The notes under the pieces were generated by a model that saw only the letters and a list, made by a program, of their open reading frames with translations, was not told where the DNA came from and ran no database searches. This document shows positions 8,483 to 15,775 of a stretch of 22,695 nucleotides of DNA, piece by piece; the stretch's first letter is position 1; every line of letters starts with the position of its first letter. The translations under genes were made by a program, and so were the position numbers. Source of the DNA: JADHUC01 sp964617665 (GTDB lineage Bacteria; Planctomycetota; Planctomycetia; Pirellulales; Pirellulaceae); contig CAZUAH010000200.1 in assembly GCA_964617665.1 (NCBI GenBank), forward strand, positions 1 to 22,695. Direction: 5' to 3'.

Positions 8483-9241
8483 ATGAAGAACCTGATAGAC
8501 ACAACCGTATGCGTATTGACCATGTTCGCAGTGATTGCCCTTGCACTACTTGGGACTGGCGGGTGCGAAAAGAGGGAACAAGCGTCACAGCAGCCCGACA
8601 TGCAGATCGCTACCTCTCAGCCGGCGTCGGAGAAACAGCCCGCTGCAACAGACGCTGACAGCATTGTGCTGAAAAACGCTGACAGGCCACAACCCCGCCA
8701 GCCGCGAGACCCGTCGAATGCCGCAAACGAAGAATCCCTCTATTCGTTTTGGCGCCAGTGCGAGGATTCACAACTCGGCTTTCTGGGTTTCGAGCCGAAA
8801 TCGGCGGAGGTTATCGCCATATGCAAGGATGGTCACATTGAGGGATATGCCGCAAACTTGGGCATGTTAATGCTAACCAGCGACTTCACGGTCTCTGACG
8901 CCGTTCTGTCTTTTCCCGAATACAGACGGAGATTGGCATTCACAGTTCGTGGCGACATCCTCACGATGAAAACCGCTGAGGGCAAGACGATGAAGTACCA
9001 AAGGCTTTCTGGTTCCGCTCGTGACGAATTCGTCAGGCGGTGCAAGCCAAGGTCTATTCCGGAAGAGGGATCAGCGAAGACAGACACGCCAACCACGTCT
9101 CAGCAGCCCGGGAAGCAGAGCGCTACTTCTCAGCCGGCGTCGGAGAAACAGCCCGCTGCAACAGACGCTGACAGCATTGTACCGGAAAAAGATGAACCGA
9201 CACCACGCCCGAGACAGGACCAGAAGACGCCAGGCAAATAG
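8483..9241 (+). CDS. Putative lipoprotein with internal 20-residue duplication
   Basis: 252 aa, not recognised. A hydrophobic leader (about 9-24) ends in LLGTGGC, with Cys28 as possible lipid-attachment site, although GTGG is a poor lipobox. Two low-complexity Gln/Pro/Ala-rich segments (about 30-80 and 200-252) flank a central folded part (about 83-195: YSFWRQCEDSQLGFLGF to KYQRLSGSARDEFVRRC). Both flanks carry the same sequence, TSQPASEKQPAATDADSIV, as a 53-bp perfect DNA repeat in frame. The linkers look like flexible spacers tethering a small domain to the membrane. AGAGGAG just upstream of ATG 8483 supports the start. Its neighbours are also small proteins of unknown function, and no operon partner is clear (next gene begins 375 bp downstream). 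Confidence 0.7.
   Translation: MKNLIDTTVCVLTMFAVIALALLGTGGCEKREQASQQPDMQIATSQPASEKQPAATDADSIVLKNADRPQPRQPRDPSNAANEESLYSFWRQCEDSQLGFLGFEPKSAEVIAICKDGHIEGYAANLGMLMLTSDFTVSDAVLSFPEYRRRLAFTVRGDILTMKTAEGKTMKYQRLSGSARDEFVRRCKPRSIPEEGSAKTDTPTTSQQPGKQSATSQPASEKQPAATDADSIVPEKDEPTPRPRQDQKTPGK
8615..8667 (+). repeat. 53-bp perfect direct repeat, copy 1
   Basis: Identical to 9128-9180, 513 bp downstream (171 codons, so in frame within the same lipoprotein gene). Weaker similarity extends to either side, for example CAGCAGCCCG upstream of both copies. Identity at every third position suggests recent duplication or gene conversion. Confidence 0.9.
9128..9180 (+). repeat. 53-bp perfect direct repeat, copy 2
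   Basis: Second copy of the repeat at 8615-8667. It encodes the same Ser/Gln/Ala-rich stretch near the C-terminus of the lipoprotein. After the repeat the two copies diverge at once (GTGCTGAAAAA against GTACCGGAAAAA). Confidence 0.9.
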
Positions 9242-9616
9242 TCGAAAGATAGAGCCGAACGAGACGCTGGACCGGCGCGGCCGATCCGGCTGGTAACAGA
9301 TGGAGAGCGGATTGGCGGCCGCCCGGTCAGCTCGCTCGTTCTCCCTCGAGAGTGATCCTGATGACATTTGTCGCGTACACCGACGTCACGGCCATTTCGC
9401 CGAGCTGGAAGTAACGCGAGTGGCTGACCACCCGGTAAATGAAATACAATGTAGGCGTAGTGAGAGCATTCCGCCTCGTCCGACTTGGGTGTCAGGGATT
9501 GAGTGTGCGACAGAAGCAAGTGTTCCTGCGGTAACGCCCGCAGATCGCCTGGCACGAAAAGGCCGGACGACTCCGACACAGTGAGACCCACACCGGTCAG
9601 AACGGAGGATACTCGA
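9242..9616. other. 375-bp intergenic region, nothing recognised
   Basis: No gene, RNA or clear repeat is seen. Frames across this stretch on both strands lack family character. The only clear signal is GGAGG at 9604-9608, the ribosome binding site of the next gene. Confidence 0.5.
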
Positions 9617-10045
9617 ATGAGGATCTTCATCGGGCTTCTTGTAGGCGGCCTTCTACTGATGATTGCGGTCGGTCTTTTCGTACTTCTCGCCAGACTTCCG
9701 TGGCAAGACGCCATCCTGTTGGCGCTAGTAGCATGTGCCGTTGTTGGGATTGGGTCAAGTATCATCGCGTTCTTGATAGCAATGGTACTGACACTGCGTC
9801 AGGAGAACCTCAGTACACGATGTAACCAAATAGCTGCTTTTTTCTGGCCGGGTGACATTTTCTTCTGGGTTGCGTATTTTCGGTTGGGACAACACCATCC
9901 TCCAGAAGCATGGCGGCCGCATGTGCTTCACGCTGGGATCGCATGTTTTGCGATTGCGTTCATCGCATCAATTACTGCAGCAACAACATCGACGCCACAC
10001 GGGCAGAGCACAGGAGAATCGCCGTTCAGGGAGGGAGAATCATAG
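9617..10045 (+). CDS. Small multi-pass membrane protein of unknown function
   Basis: 142 aa from ATG 9617, chosen over an upstream in-frame start because GGAGG lies 8 nt before it. Two strong transmembrane helices are evident at about residues 3-25 and 31-58 and two likely ones at about 72-88 (AAFFWPGDIFFWVAYF) and 102-122 (HAGIACFAIAFIASITAA). A short Ser/Gly/Glu-rich tail follows. The loop between helices 2 and 3 holds charged residues and a Cys. I do not recognise a family. It sits among other unassigned small exported proteins, each with its own ribosome binding site and gaps of more than 100 bp, so they do not look like a tight operon. Confidence 0.6.
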   Translation: MRIFIGLLVGGLLLMIAVGLFVLLARLPWQDAILLALVACAVVGIGSSIIAFLIAMVLTLRQENLSTRCNQIAAFFWPGDIFFWVAYFRLGQHHPPEAWRPHVLHAGIACFAIAFIASITAATTSTPHGQSTGESPFREGES

Positions 10046-10170
10046 TGTTCCACATTGCACGTGCATTACTGACCACGAACGCAACGATACCACGGCACTG
10101 ACCATATCGGTGTAAGAATACGTTGTGACAGTGATCGCAAGTAAGAAGCTGAAACAAAGGAGAAAAGCAC

Positions 10171-10866
10171 ATGAAAGAAGGTGGACTGACGCGGTTCTGC
10201 ATTCGACTTGGGATACTGTTCGTTGCAGAAGTCTTAGTGGTCGTACCCATGTCACTCGGGGACGACATTTATGTCACCGGAGCGGACGGGAAGGAAGCTC
10301 TCAAGGCCGGCGGCGTTATTGTCAAAGAGGAGCACGAGGGGAACATCCGGTACAGCCGTTTGGAGGACGGTATGATCGTGAGGGGGTCATGCTATTGGGA
10401 GAAGGAGAAAGGTGAGAAGGCGCGAATTCTTCGATCTACCCCACAAGAGAAAAGTGATCTCCTAGCGAAGTGGTCTCTCAAGGGTTTCACGGCAGAAGTG
10501 ACCGACACGAAGGGATCCACCTGTACCGTCTCAAATGTGGCGCTCGATTTCGACCCTCCCGATGGCTACTTCATTTTTGTCGGGCCCGGATGGAAGGACC
10601 AAAGACACTACATCGAGCTTGAACGGGGAGAACGAATCTTGAAGTTTGATTTTCGAGACATCGAGAAATTGTCCGTGAAGGGGACTGAGGTCGAGTTGAC
10701 GTTGCTCGGCGGCGGCGGAGTTTCGGGTCCCCTTAAGTATGACTCTGTTAAGGAGTTACGACTTGTTCCAAAGATCGAAGGGCTGGAGCTTCTCGGTAAA
10801 AAAAGTTTCGGGGAATTCGAACTTGATTTTGCCAAGGTGAAGACCATCACATTCAAGCATAAATGA
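10171..10866 (+). CDS. Exported protein of unknown function
   Basis: 231 aa. AAAGGAG at 10156-10162 supports ATG 10171. An N-terminal hydrophobic stretch (about 9-28, FCIRLGILFVAEVLVVVPMS) followed by LGDD is a signal peptide. The rest is mainly beta-type and charged: an early segment GDDIYVTGADGKEALKAGGVIVK, a middle part with VTDTKGSTCTVSNVAL, and a C-terminal half with alternating strands (ERILKFDFRDIEKLSVKG, VELTLLGGGGVSGPLKYD, SFGEFELDFAKVKTITFKHK) that suggests two tandem copies of a small beta domain sensing or carrying a ligand. The repeat of the form F.F.DI/KVK..  near 165-175 and 218-228 is the basis for that guess. No known family is recognised. Its G-rich run GGGGV is unremarkable. 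Confidence 0.6.
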   Translation: MKEGGLTRFCIRLGILFVAEVLVVVPMSLGDDIYVTGADGKEALKAGGVIVKEEHEGNIRYSRLEDGMIVRGSCYWEKEKGEKARILRSTPQEKSDLLAKWSLKGFTAEVTDTKGSTCTVSNVALDFDPPDGYFIFVGPGWKDQRHYIELERGERILKFDFRDIEKLSVKGTEVELTLLGGGGVSGPLKYDSVKELRLVPKIEGLELLGKKSFGEFELDFAKVKTITFKHK

Positions 10867-10965
10867 GTAGCATAGGTTAGTGCACAGCGGCCGTCCAACC
10901 CGCCTAGACACATAATCTCTGTTGTCAACCATCGGTGGATCGTAACCGCGTCGGTGAAACCACAT

Positions 10966-10995
10966 GAACGTCATGTTGAGCTCAACATGACGTTC
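10966..10995. repeat. 30-bp perfect palindrome
   Basis: GAACGTCATGTTGAG (10966-10980) is followed directly by its exact reverse complement (10981-10995). Beyond a 3-nt bulge (10996-10998) the pairing resumes: CACAT at 10961-10965 with ATGTG at 10999-11003. There is no T-run, so it is not a typical terminator. It abuts the inverted-end element starting near 10999, and its CATGTTGAG resembles the ATTATGTTGAG at that element's far end, so it may be part of a recombination site. Confidence 0.85.
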
Positions 10996-10998
10996 GTA

Positions 10999-11334
10999 AT
11001 GTGAAGTTCCGAATTATGTGAAATTGCGTTGCGGCGGCTCCCGAAAGTCCCAGTACTTGTGAATTTTGCCGGGATGATCCCATGGAACAACTTCACATAA
11101 TTGGGCCTTGCTGTGGCTACGTCACGAGTCTCGTCGCCCCGTGCGGTGCGGCCGACTGCGGAGGAGAAGGGTCAAGAAAGCGTGAAGTAGTCTCTCTTCG
11201 GGACATTCAACGGGTGGTCCGACGAGGATCTCGACTACCATGCGAACGAGGAATTATGTGCAGCATGAATTCGCCTTTTCTTCGGACAACAGGGAAAAAT
11301 CCCCCTCTGCTCAACATAATTGCGGACTTCACAT
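10999..11334. mobile_element. 336-bp element bounded by ATGTGAAG-type inverted repeats
   Basis: The outer ends are 21-nt inverted repeats, 10999-11019 and 11314-11334, matching at 18 of 21 positions; each contains ATGTGAAGT plus AATTATGT. Two more copies of the core lie inside: CTTCACATAATT at 11091-11102 (inverted) and AATTATGTG at 11252-11260 (direct). The interior has no convincing gene. Paired cores at each end resemble the double half-sites used by tyrosine recombinases, and a recombinase relic lies about 450 bp away, but the link is inference. Together with the 30-bp palindrome this fills the long gap after the 10171-10866 gene. Confidence 0.65.
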
Positions 11335-11339
11335 AATGA

Positions 11340-11573
11340 GTGCACGTGCCATGCAGATGCCTGTTCGCGTGCCACACCAGGCGGCAGAACCTATCCGTTG
11401 AAGCCGACGTGCTACTACGGGAATTGGTCGACGCGGTGAAAGTGGAAAAGTGGCATGATGGTCCAAGCCGTACGCGGTTGGTCCGCACGCGGCTCGGCTC
11501 AATCGTTACCGGAGAGAGTTTCACACTTCCAAGTGATGAAGCCTTGCGAACTCTTCAAGAACTTCTGTGGTGA
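11340..11573 (+). pseudogene. Possible 3' fragment of an unknown gene
   Basis: The frame from GTG 11340 to TGA 11571-11573 encodes 77 residues, the second half of which looks like real protein (for example LVRTRLGSIVTGESFTLPS then DEALRTLQELLW). An in-frame TGA at 11337-11339, inside the end of the inverted-repeat element, cuts it off on the 5' side. There is no ribosome binding site. This fits a gene whose 5' part was removed when the element inserted. It overlaps the small minus-strand gene at its 3' end by about 53 bp, so one of the two may not be coding. I do not recognise the family. Confidence 0.3.
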
Positions 11574-11805
11574 CGTTGTCGGCAATCCCCTTCGAGCGAA
11601 TGCGATGCCGCATGAAGTCACCGTCGGTGCTCTCGATCGCCGATTGCTGGATGCGTCGGCGTTGATCTTCGGGAAGTTTGACGAAACGCTTACGGAGTTG
11701 CCGCTCGCGTTCTTGCCTGATCTTTTTCTCAGCCCGTAGTGCATCCAAATCCGCCGTTTCGTGCCTTGAAGCCGGAACTATCGACGGTTCAGATCGGCAC
11801 ATCAT
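11521..11805 (-). CDS. Small helical protein overlapping a recombinase gene
   Basis: 94 aa from ATG at 11805-11803 (a second ATG follows). It starts inside the last codons of the minus-strand recombinase relic, overlapping by 17 nt, the hallmark of a translationally coupled pair. The middle is strongly charged and helical (ALRAEKKIRQERERQLRKR, about 22-40), followed by LPEDQRRRIQQSAIES and the C-terminal DGDFMRHRIRSKGIADNV plus TTEVLEEFARL. Coding character is supported by a second diverged copy of its C-terminal half at 15474-15557. It could be an accessory factor of the recombinase, for instance a DNA-binding helper or directionality factor, but that role is inference; I recognise no named family. 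The gene is intact even though its partner is truncated. Confidence 0.55.
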   Translation of the reverse strand: MMCRSEPSIVPASRHETADLDALRAEKKIRQERERQLRKRFVKLPEDQRRRIQQSAIESTDGDFMRHRIRSKGIADNVTTEVLEEFARLHHLEV

Positions 11806-12031
11806 GACTCGCCTCCGCCATTGTCCGCCAGCGTTTGTCGTAGATCTGGGTCGTAGTGATATGCCGGTGGCCAAGCAGTTCCTGGACCTTGGCGATGTCT
11901 ACGCCGGCATCGAGCAATAGCGTCGCCGTTGTTGCCCGCAGCGAGTGCGGCGTATAGCCGTTCCGTCGGGCGAAGCGTGCCCGTGGCACGATATCCGGAA
12001 TTTGGGCGCGGGAAGCGGGGTGCCAGGGCAC
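11789..12031 (-). pseudogene. Tyrosine recombinase/integrase, C-terminal relic
   Basis: About 80 residues remain of a phage-integrase-family catalytic domain. Visible catalytic features are TPHSLR (His29, Arg32), LGHRH (His55 and neighbours) and TTTQIYDKR with the nucleophile Tyr64; the order and spacing fit the family C-terminus (LLLDAGVDIAKVQELLGH between). The N-terminal DNA-binding domain and the first catalytic Arg and Lys are missing: upstream sequence (plus-strand coordinates above about 12031) turns into an unrelated Tn3-like remnant on the other strand. It therefore cannot act alone. It overlaps the next small gene by 17 nt. Family call is secure; the boundary of the truncation is approximate. 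Confidence 0.8.
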
Positions 12032-12091
12032 AAAGGAGCCTTCCCGGAGCCGCGTTTAGGCTGGCGAGCAGCGCCTGGGCTCCGCCTTACG

Positions 12092-12240
12092 CTGCGGCAG
12101 ATCGCTGAGGAAGAAAACGTCGAGCGAAGACAGGAGCTCGTCGCGGCGGTCCAGGCCGGATCCGTCGTCGCCTGGCAGCACATCAACCTGCACGGCGAGT
12201 ACGATTTCCCCGACGAGAAACTGGAGGATTCTGTGGGGCT
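12092..12240 (+). pseudogene. Tn3-family transposase, C-terminal relic
   Basis: In the frame of 12092 on the plus strand, about 50 residues read LRQIAEEENVERRQELVAAV, then WQHINLHGEYDF and DEKLEDSVGL. The HINL.G.Y.F segment is the conserved C-terminal motif of Tn3-type TnpA proteins (compare WEHINLTGDY). There is no start codon or preceding TnpA sequence; the part before it (back to 11945) has no family character. No 38-bp Tn3 terminal repeat is evident nearby. The frame happens to stay open into the next gene, giving a misleading long extension. Confidence 0.6.
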
Positions 12241-12451
12241 ACTCCATGCCAGTTTATCTCCTCGTTTTCGACCTGTCGCGTTCAATTGCCTTGACCCTTC
12301 CCCCGTGTCCCCGGAGATTTCTTGGCTGTTCGTTGACCCCATCCGCTGGCCGCGCTTAGAATCTATTCCAATGGCCGGGTGGTCATCTAGAAACCACAAA
12401 GAGATTTCAGCTTCGCAGTTCGTTAGGCGGCTACAAGCCGGAGGCGTACCC
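12241..12451 (+). promoter_or_regulatory. Leader region of the LRR lipoprotein gene with sigma-70-like promoter
   Basis: TTGACC at 12333-12338 and TAGAAT at 12357-12362 are separated by 18 nt; each differs from the sigma-70 consensus at one position. A transcript would start near 12369, giving a leader of about 80 nt. GGAGG at 12440-12444, 7 nt before ATG 12452, is the ribosome binding site and decides that start. Planctomycete promoters are poorly described, so this is a candidate only. Confidence 0.45.
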
Positions 12452-14608
12452 ATGAAACCCACCTACATGCTCTTGGTTCTTGTCGGCGCCGGTGGCTGCA
12501 GCGAAGTCCCCGACCAATCTCCAGTTGCCGAGGCGCAGGAAGATACTCTCCAGCGAGAGAAGGACAAGCTCCAAGGAACGTGGGTCCTGGATTCAATCGA
12601 GCACGAAGATATGCCGCCCGATGTGGGGTTTACGCCAATTGGGATCACGTGGGTCATCGCTGGCGACAAGATCACCATGCGGGCGGGGAAGGAGGAAAAC
12701 AAAGGCACGTACAACATCGATCTCACAAAGAGGCCGAAAGAGATCGAAGTCACTCAGGCTGCGGGGACTGAAAAGGAACAGTTAGTACCGCGGGCGGTCT
12801 ACGAACTGGAAGGCGACCAACTCAAACTGTTCTTTGGCGCTGACACCGAGACAATCGAGGATGGTGAGACCGTTCAGATGGAAGGCAAGTCGCCCACGGA
12901 GTTGGATTCCAAACTCGTCATCTTCGTTTTCACCAGACGCAGTGAAACGCAGCCCGGTAAGCAGCGTCACCAGCGGGAACAGACTACGAGCGATACCGTA
13001 GATCCGAAGACGCCGGACATCGGTCAGTACGTCAGCGACGACTTCACCCTTTTTGCGGTCGTCGTTCATCCAAACCGCATCCTCAGCAACGATCTGTTCT
13101 GCTGGCTCCCGATGGAGAGGTTGTTCCAGGAATTTCGTCGAGAAAGCGAGTTTGACCCACAAGAAATCCGACAGGCTGTTTTTCTGGGATCACTGAGCGA
13201 CGAGCACGGTATGATTTTCCGCTTCCGTAAACCAGTGGACCGACACAGAGTTCTTGATGCCAGGTATCGAGATCGCCAGCAGGAGCTGGAGAGTTACGAG
13301 AAGCAATTTGCCGACGCCGGAATAGATACCAACGCCGAATTGGATTCTGAAGAAATGCCTGGTCTCGTAAGGGGGCACCATGCAGGAACGGTGTACTACG
13401 AGGGGACGTTGGGCGGATGGGTGCATTTCACAGAAGATTGTTGCACGGTCGTCGAATGCACGGGGGACCCAGAACTAATGGAACACATGCTGGACACGCA
13501 TGGACAGTCGGCCCTTGCCAGACAACTGGTCTCACTGAATACTGACTACGACTTTGCGTTCGTTGCGCCGACCACCTCGATCAAGGATTTGTCGCGAACC
13601 GCGTTGAAGGTCGACCAGTTTCCCAAGTCCGAGGTACTATCCCAAAACGCCGTTTGTCTGGCAGTCACCGTCGACCTGGAGGGCGACTTGCTTGCGATCA
13701 TCGAAATAAAGGCTAATGATGAGAAGTCGGCCCGCGAACTGATGGAGGTTCTCCCGGAGCCGGTCGAAGCGGCCGTCAGACAGTTTCTCTCCGCATCATG
13801 GAATCGGACGCTTTTCGATGTGGTGGAAAAACAATTCGGGGCTAGAGCGGCGCGTAACATTGTGGGCATCTGCCGTGACGCAATGGAAGAAGCCTTGAAG
13901 ACCTTTGCCGTTTCATTGTCTGGAGATACCGTGCTGTTCACCGTCGAGCGACCAGACACGTTTGATGAATTGCCCAACCGGCTCAAGGCAGTAGTCCAAC
14001 GGACGCCGCTGAGTAGAACGGCGTCTGAGGATCCGGCAGCCGGCGCGGTTGAAAGGCTCGGTGGGAGGTGGAAGGGTCAGCCGATTGTGGAGGTAGTTGT
14101 GGACGAAACCGCAGCCACTGATGCCGATATAGCACATTTCAAGACACTGACCACCCTGCAACGGTTGGATCTAGGCTGTACTCAGATCACCGATGCCGGG
14201 CTGGCGCATTTGAAAGCATTGAGCAACCTGCAGAAACTCGGCCTCTATGACACTCAAATCACGGGTGCTGGCTTGGCACACTTGAAAGGACTGGTAAGTC
14301 TGCAATGGCTAAATCTTGCCCGAACCCAGATTACCGACGGCGGCCTAGTGCACCTGCAGGGGCTGAAAAGCCTGAGTCATTTGGACCTTAACGATACCGA
14401 AATCACCGACAACGGATTGGTGCACCTGAAGGCATTGGACAACCTTGAATCCCTCGCCCTTGATGGTACTCGAATTTCTGACGACGGTGTGGAGCACTTG
14501 AAAGCGTTGACTAAGCTGGGGCGGTTAGGCGTTGGACGCACAGAACTTACCCGCGCTGGTCTCCGCGACCTCGAGAACGCGTTGTCAGGATGCGACATTT
14601 CACACTGA
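12452..14608 (+). CDS. Lipoprotein: TIGR03067-like domain, unknown domain and leucine-rich repeats
   Basis: 718 aa from ATG 12452, chosen because of GGAGG at 12440-12444 and a leader of MLLVLVGAGGC with Cys16 as probable lipidation site; the open frame upstream is a transposase remnant. Residues about 36-163 match the planctomycete TIGR03067 pattern (LQGTWVLDS, GDKITM, GTYNIDLTKRPKEIEV, YELEGDQLKLFF, SPTELDSK). Residues about 185-530 form an unrecognised mixed domain (PMERLFQEFRRESEF, GGWVHFTEDCC). From residue 566 there are six 24-residue leucine-rich repeats (template L..L..L.L..T.ITDAGL.HLKA), ending at SH, which would make a curved binding surface outside the cytoplasm. The three-part fusion suggests a surface binding or sensing protein; ligand unknown. 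It is probably cotranscribed with the next lipoprotein, 67 nt on. Confidence 0.75.
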   Translation: MKPTYMLLVLVGAGGCSEVPDQSPVAEAQEDTLQREKDKLQGTWVLDSIEHEDMPPDVGFTPIGITWVIAGDKITMRAGKEENKGTYNIDLTKRPKEIEVTQAAGTEKEQLVPRAVYELEGDQLKLFFGADTETIEDGETVQMEGKSPTELDSKLVIFVFTRRSETQPGKQRHQREQTTSDTVDPKTPDIGQYVSDDFTLFAVVVHPNRILSNDLFCWLPMERLFQEFRRESEFDPQEIRQAVFLGSLSDEHGMIFRFRKPVDRHRVLDARYRDRQQELESYEKQFADAGIDTNAELDSEEMPGLVRGHHAGTVYYEGTLGGWVHFTEDCCTVVECTGDPELMEHMLDTHGQSALARQLVSLNTDYDFAFVAPTTSIKDLSRTALKVDQFPKSEVLSQNAVCLAVTVDLEGDLLAIIEIKANDEKSARELMEVLPEPVEAAVRQFLSASWNRTLFDVVEKQFGARAARNIVGICRDAMEEALKTFAVSLSGDTVLFTVERPDTFDELPNRLKAVVQRTPLSRTASEDPAAGAVERLGGRWKGQPIVEVVVDETAATDADIAHFKTLTTLQRLDLGCTQITDAGLAHLKALSNLQKLGLYDTQITGAGLAHLKGLVSLQWLNLARTQITDGGLVHLQGLKSLSHLDLNDTEITDNGLVHLKALDNLESLALDGTRISDDGVEHLKALTKLGRLGVGRTELTRAGLRDLENALSGCDISH
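14147..14578 (+). repeat. Six tandem 72-bp leucine-rich-repeat units
   Basis: Six units of exactly 24 codons, each with the ITDAGL.HLK core in the first five and a divergent last one (ELTRAGLRDLE). Exact 72-bp periodicity with nucleotide divergence shows an old duplication that has kept its length. Confidence 0.85.
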
Positions 14609-14675
14609 GGGAGATGGGGTCACGTCTTGAGGAAGCCCGACCTCGGAGCGTTCGAAGGATGAGGAGGGACAACCC

Positions 14676-15443
14676 ATGCGTAACGTCCATGGCGCATTAC
14701 TTCATGTTTGTGCCGCGACACTTCTGACATGTTGCGGGTGTTCCAAGGTGGACACAAACACAACGCCCACATGGCACTCCGGGCACGGTTGTGCTATCCG
14801 TGTCCCAGCCAACTGGAAATCGGGATACATGGATTTCGACTTGCCCGAGCTAACCGCAATGCGCCGAGAATTTGGCCCTCACTTGGATTTTCAAGTTGAC
14901 CGCAACCTTACCGACGTGAAATCTCTTTCGGAGATTGTCGATAAAATGAAGGAAGTGAAGAAGAAGTACACCGGTGGCCATATCTCAAAGTCTTCATTCA
15001 AGGGCTACGATGCAGTCTACTTTTGGTGGGATGGAACCACGGTTGAAGCGGGTAGCCTGAGACTGCCGCAGTCGCAGTGCCTGTATGTCCTCAATATCTT
15101 GATCGACAAAGACTGGTACATGATCAGTTACGGCGGAGATTCCGCTGATTTCGCGCACCACTTGGAGCAGGCGTTTTTGTCCATGGGCTCCCTTACACCC
15201 GACGAACAACTGGGCTTACCGCATGACAAGCGTCCCAGCGAACCAGAAATTCTATTTCACGCAGCTATTGTCGCACTCAATTTCCGCCACTTCAACACTG
15301 CCAGCGTGTTTCGCGAACGAGGACTTGAGCAAAGCCCGGACGACCCAAATTTGCTCGCCCTTAATTCGTACTTCGTGGATCTCCTGCAGCAAGGGCGCGT
15401 TTTTAGCGTTTCGGAGTTGCCGAAGTGGGAGAACACAGATTAA
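14676..15443 (+). CDS. Lipoprotein with C-terminal TPR-like segment
   Basis: 255 aa. GAGGAGGGA at 14661-14669 gives a very strong ribosome binding site for ATG 14676. The leader MRNVHGALLHVCAATLLTCC ends in GC, with Cys20 or Cys22 as lipid-attachment candidates. Residues about 33-185 form one unrecognised domain (HGCAIRVPANWKSGYMDF, then a helix KMKEVKKKYTGG, then strands YDAVYFWWDGTTVEAG and WYMISYGG) that resembles PsbP/DUF-type fold proteins, though I cannot name one. Residues about 188-250 are helical and TPR-like (ALNFRHFNTASVFRERGL, QSPDDPNLLALNSYFVDLL). The gene follows the LRR lipoprotein on the same strand at 67 nt, so a shared surface complex is possible. Confidence 0.65.
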   Translation: MRNVHGALLHVCAATLLTCCGCSKVDTNTTPTWHSGHGCAIRVPANWKSGYMDFDLPELTAMRREFGPHLDFQVDRNLTDVKSLSEIVDKMKEVKKKYTGGHISKSSFKGYDAVYFWWDGTTVEAGSLRLPQSQCLYVLNILIDKDWYMISYGGDSADFAHHLEQAFLSMGSLTPDEQLGLPHDKRPSEPEILFHAAIVALNFRHFNTASVFRERGLEQSPDDPNLLALNSYFVDLLQQGRVFSVSELPKWENTD

Positions 15444-15775
15444 CTGCGCTGGAGTCTGCTCCAAAACTGCAGGGCTCTTCCAAAACTTTTCGACAACGTC
15501 GGTGGGGACTTTCTTCCCGATCCCCTTCGACCGGATGCGCTGCAACATACGGGCGCGACCGAGACCGCATTCCCAGCACCTTCAGCCTCTAGCACCAGGA
15601 TCTCCGGGGCTCTTCCCCGAACTGATCAGCACTGGACAGCAGGCCGTCAAAGTGCAACGGTCGACATGATGGACTACTGGTACTTCTACGGAACCGAAGG
15701 AACAAGGACGCCTTCATCGAGATCGATTCAATCGCGCTCGAACGTGAGGCTCCGTGAAACTCGATCGTCCGGCAT
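15444..15775. other. 332-bp region with gene debris
   Basis: Contains the small-gene fragment on the minus strand at 15474-15557, and on the plus strand a short stretch around 15700-15756 that reads NKDAFIEIDSIALEREAP before a stop, which looks like the end of a lost gene. Nothing intact is seen. Confidence 0.4.
15474..15557 (-). pseudogene. Fragment of a second recombinase-associated small gene
   Basis: The minus strand encodes RMLQRIRSKGIGKKVP followed by TDVVEKFWKS, which aligns with FMRHRIRSKGIADNVT plus TEVLEEFAR of the intact gene at 11521-11805. RIRSKGI is identical. The nucleotide sequences have diverged clearly, so this is an old paralog rather than a recent duplication. The N-terminal half is absent. 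Confidence 0.5.

Noticed and set aside
10966..10995. Palindrome as an intrinsic terminator of the 10171-10866 gene
   Set aside because: It lies 100 bp after the stop, has no loop and no T-run.
11945..12451. N-terminal extension of the LRR lipoprotein frame
   Set aside because: It runs through a transposase remnant on one strand and a recombinase relic on the other, and the strong ribosome binding site and lipoprotein signal are at 12452.
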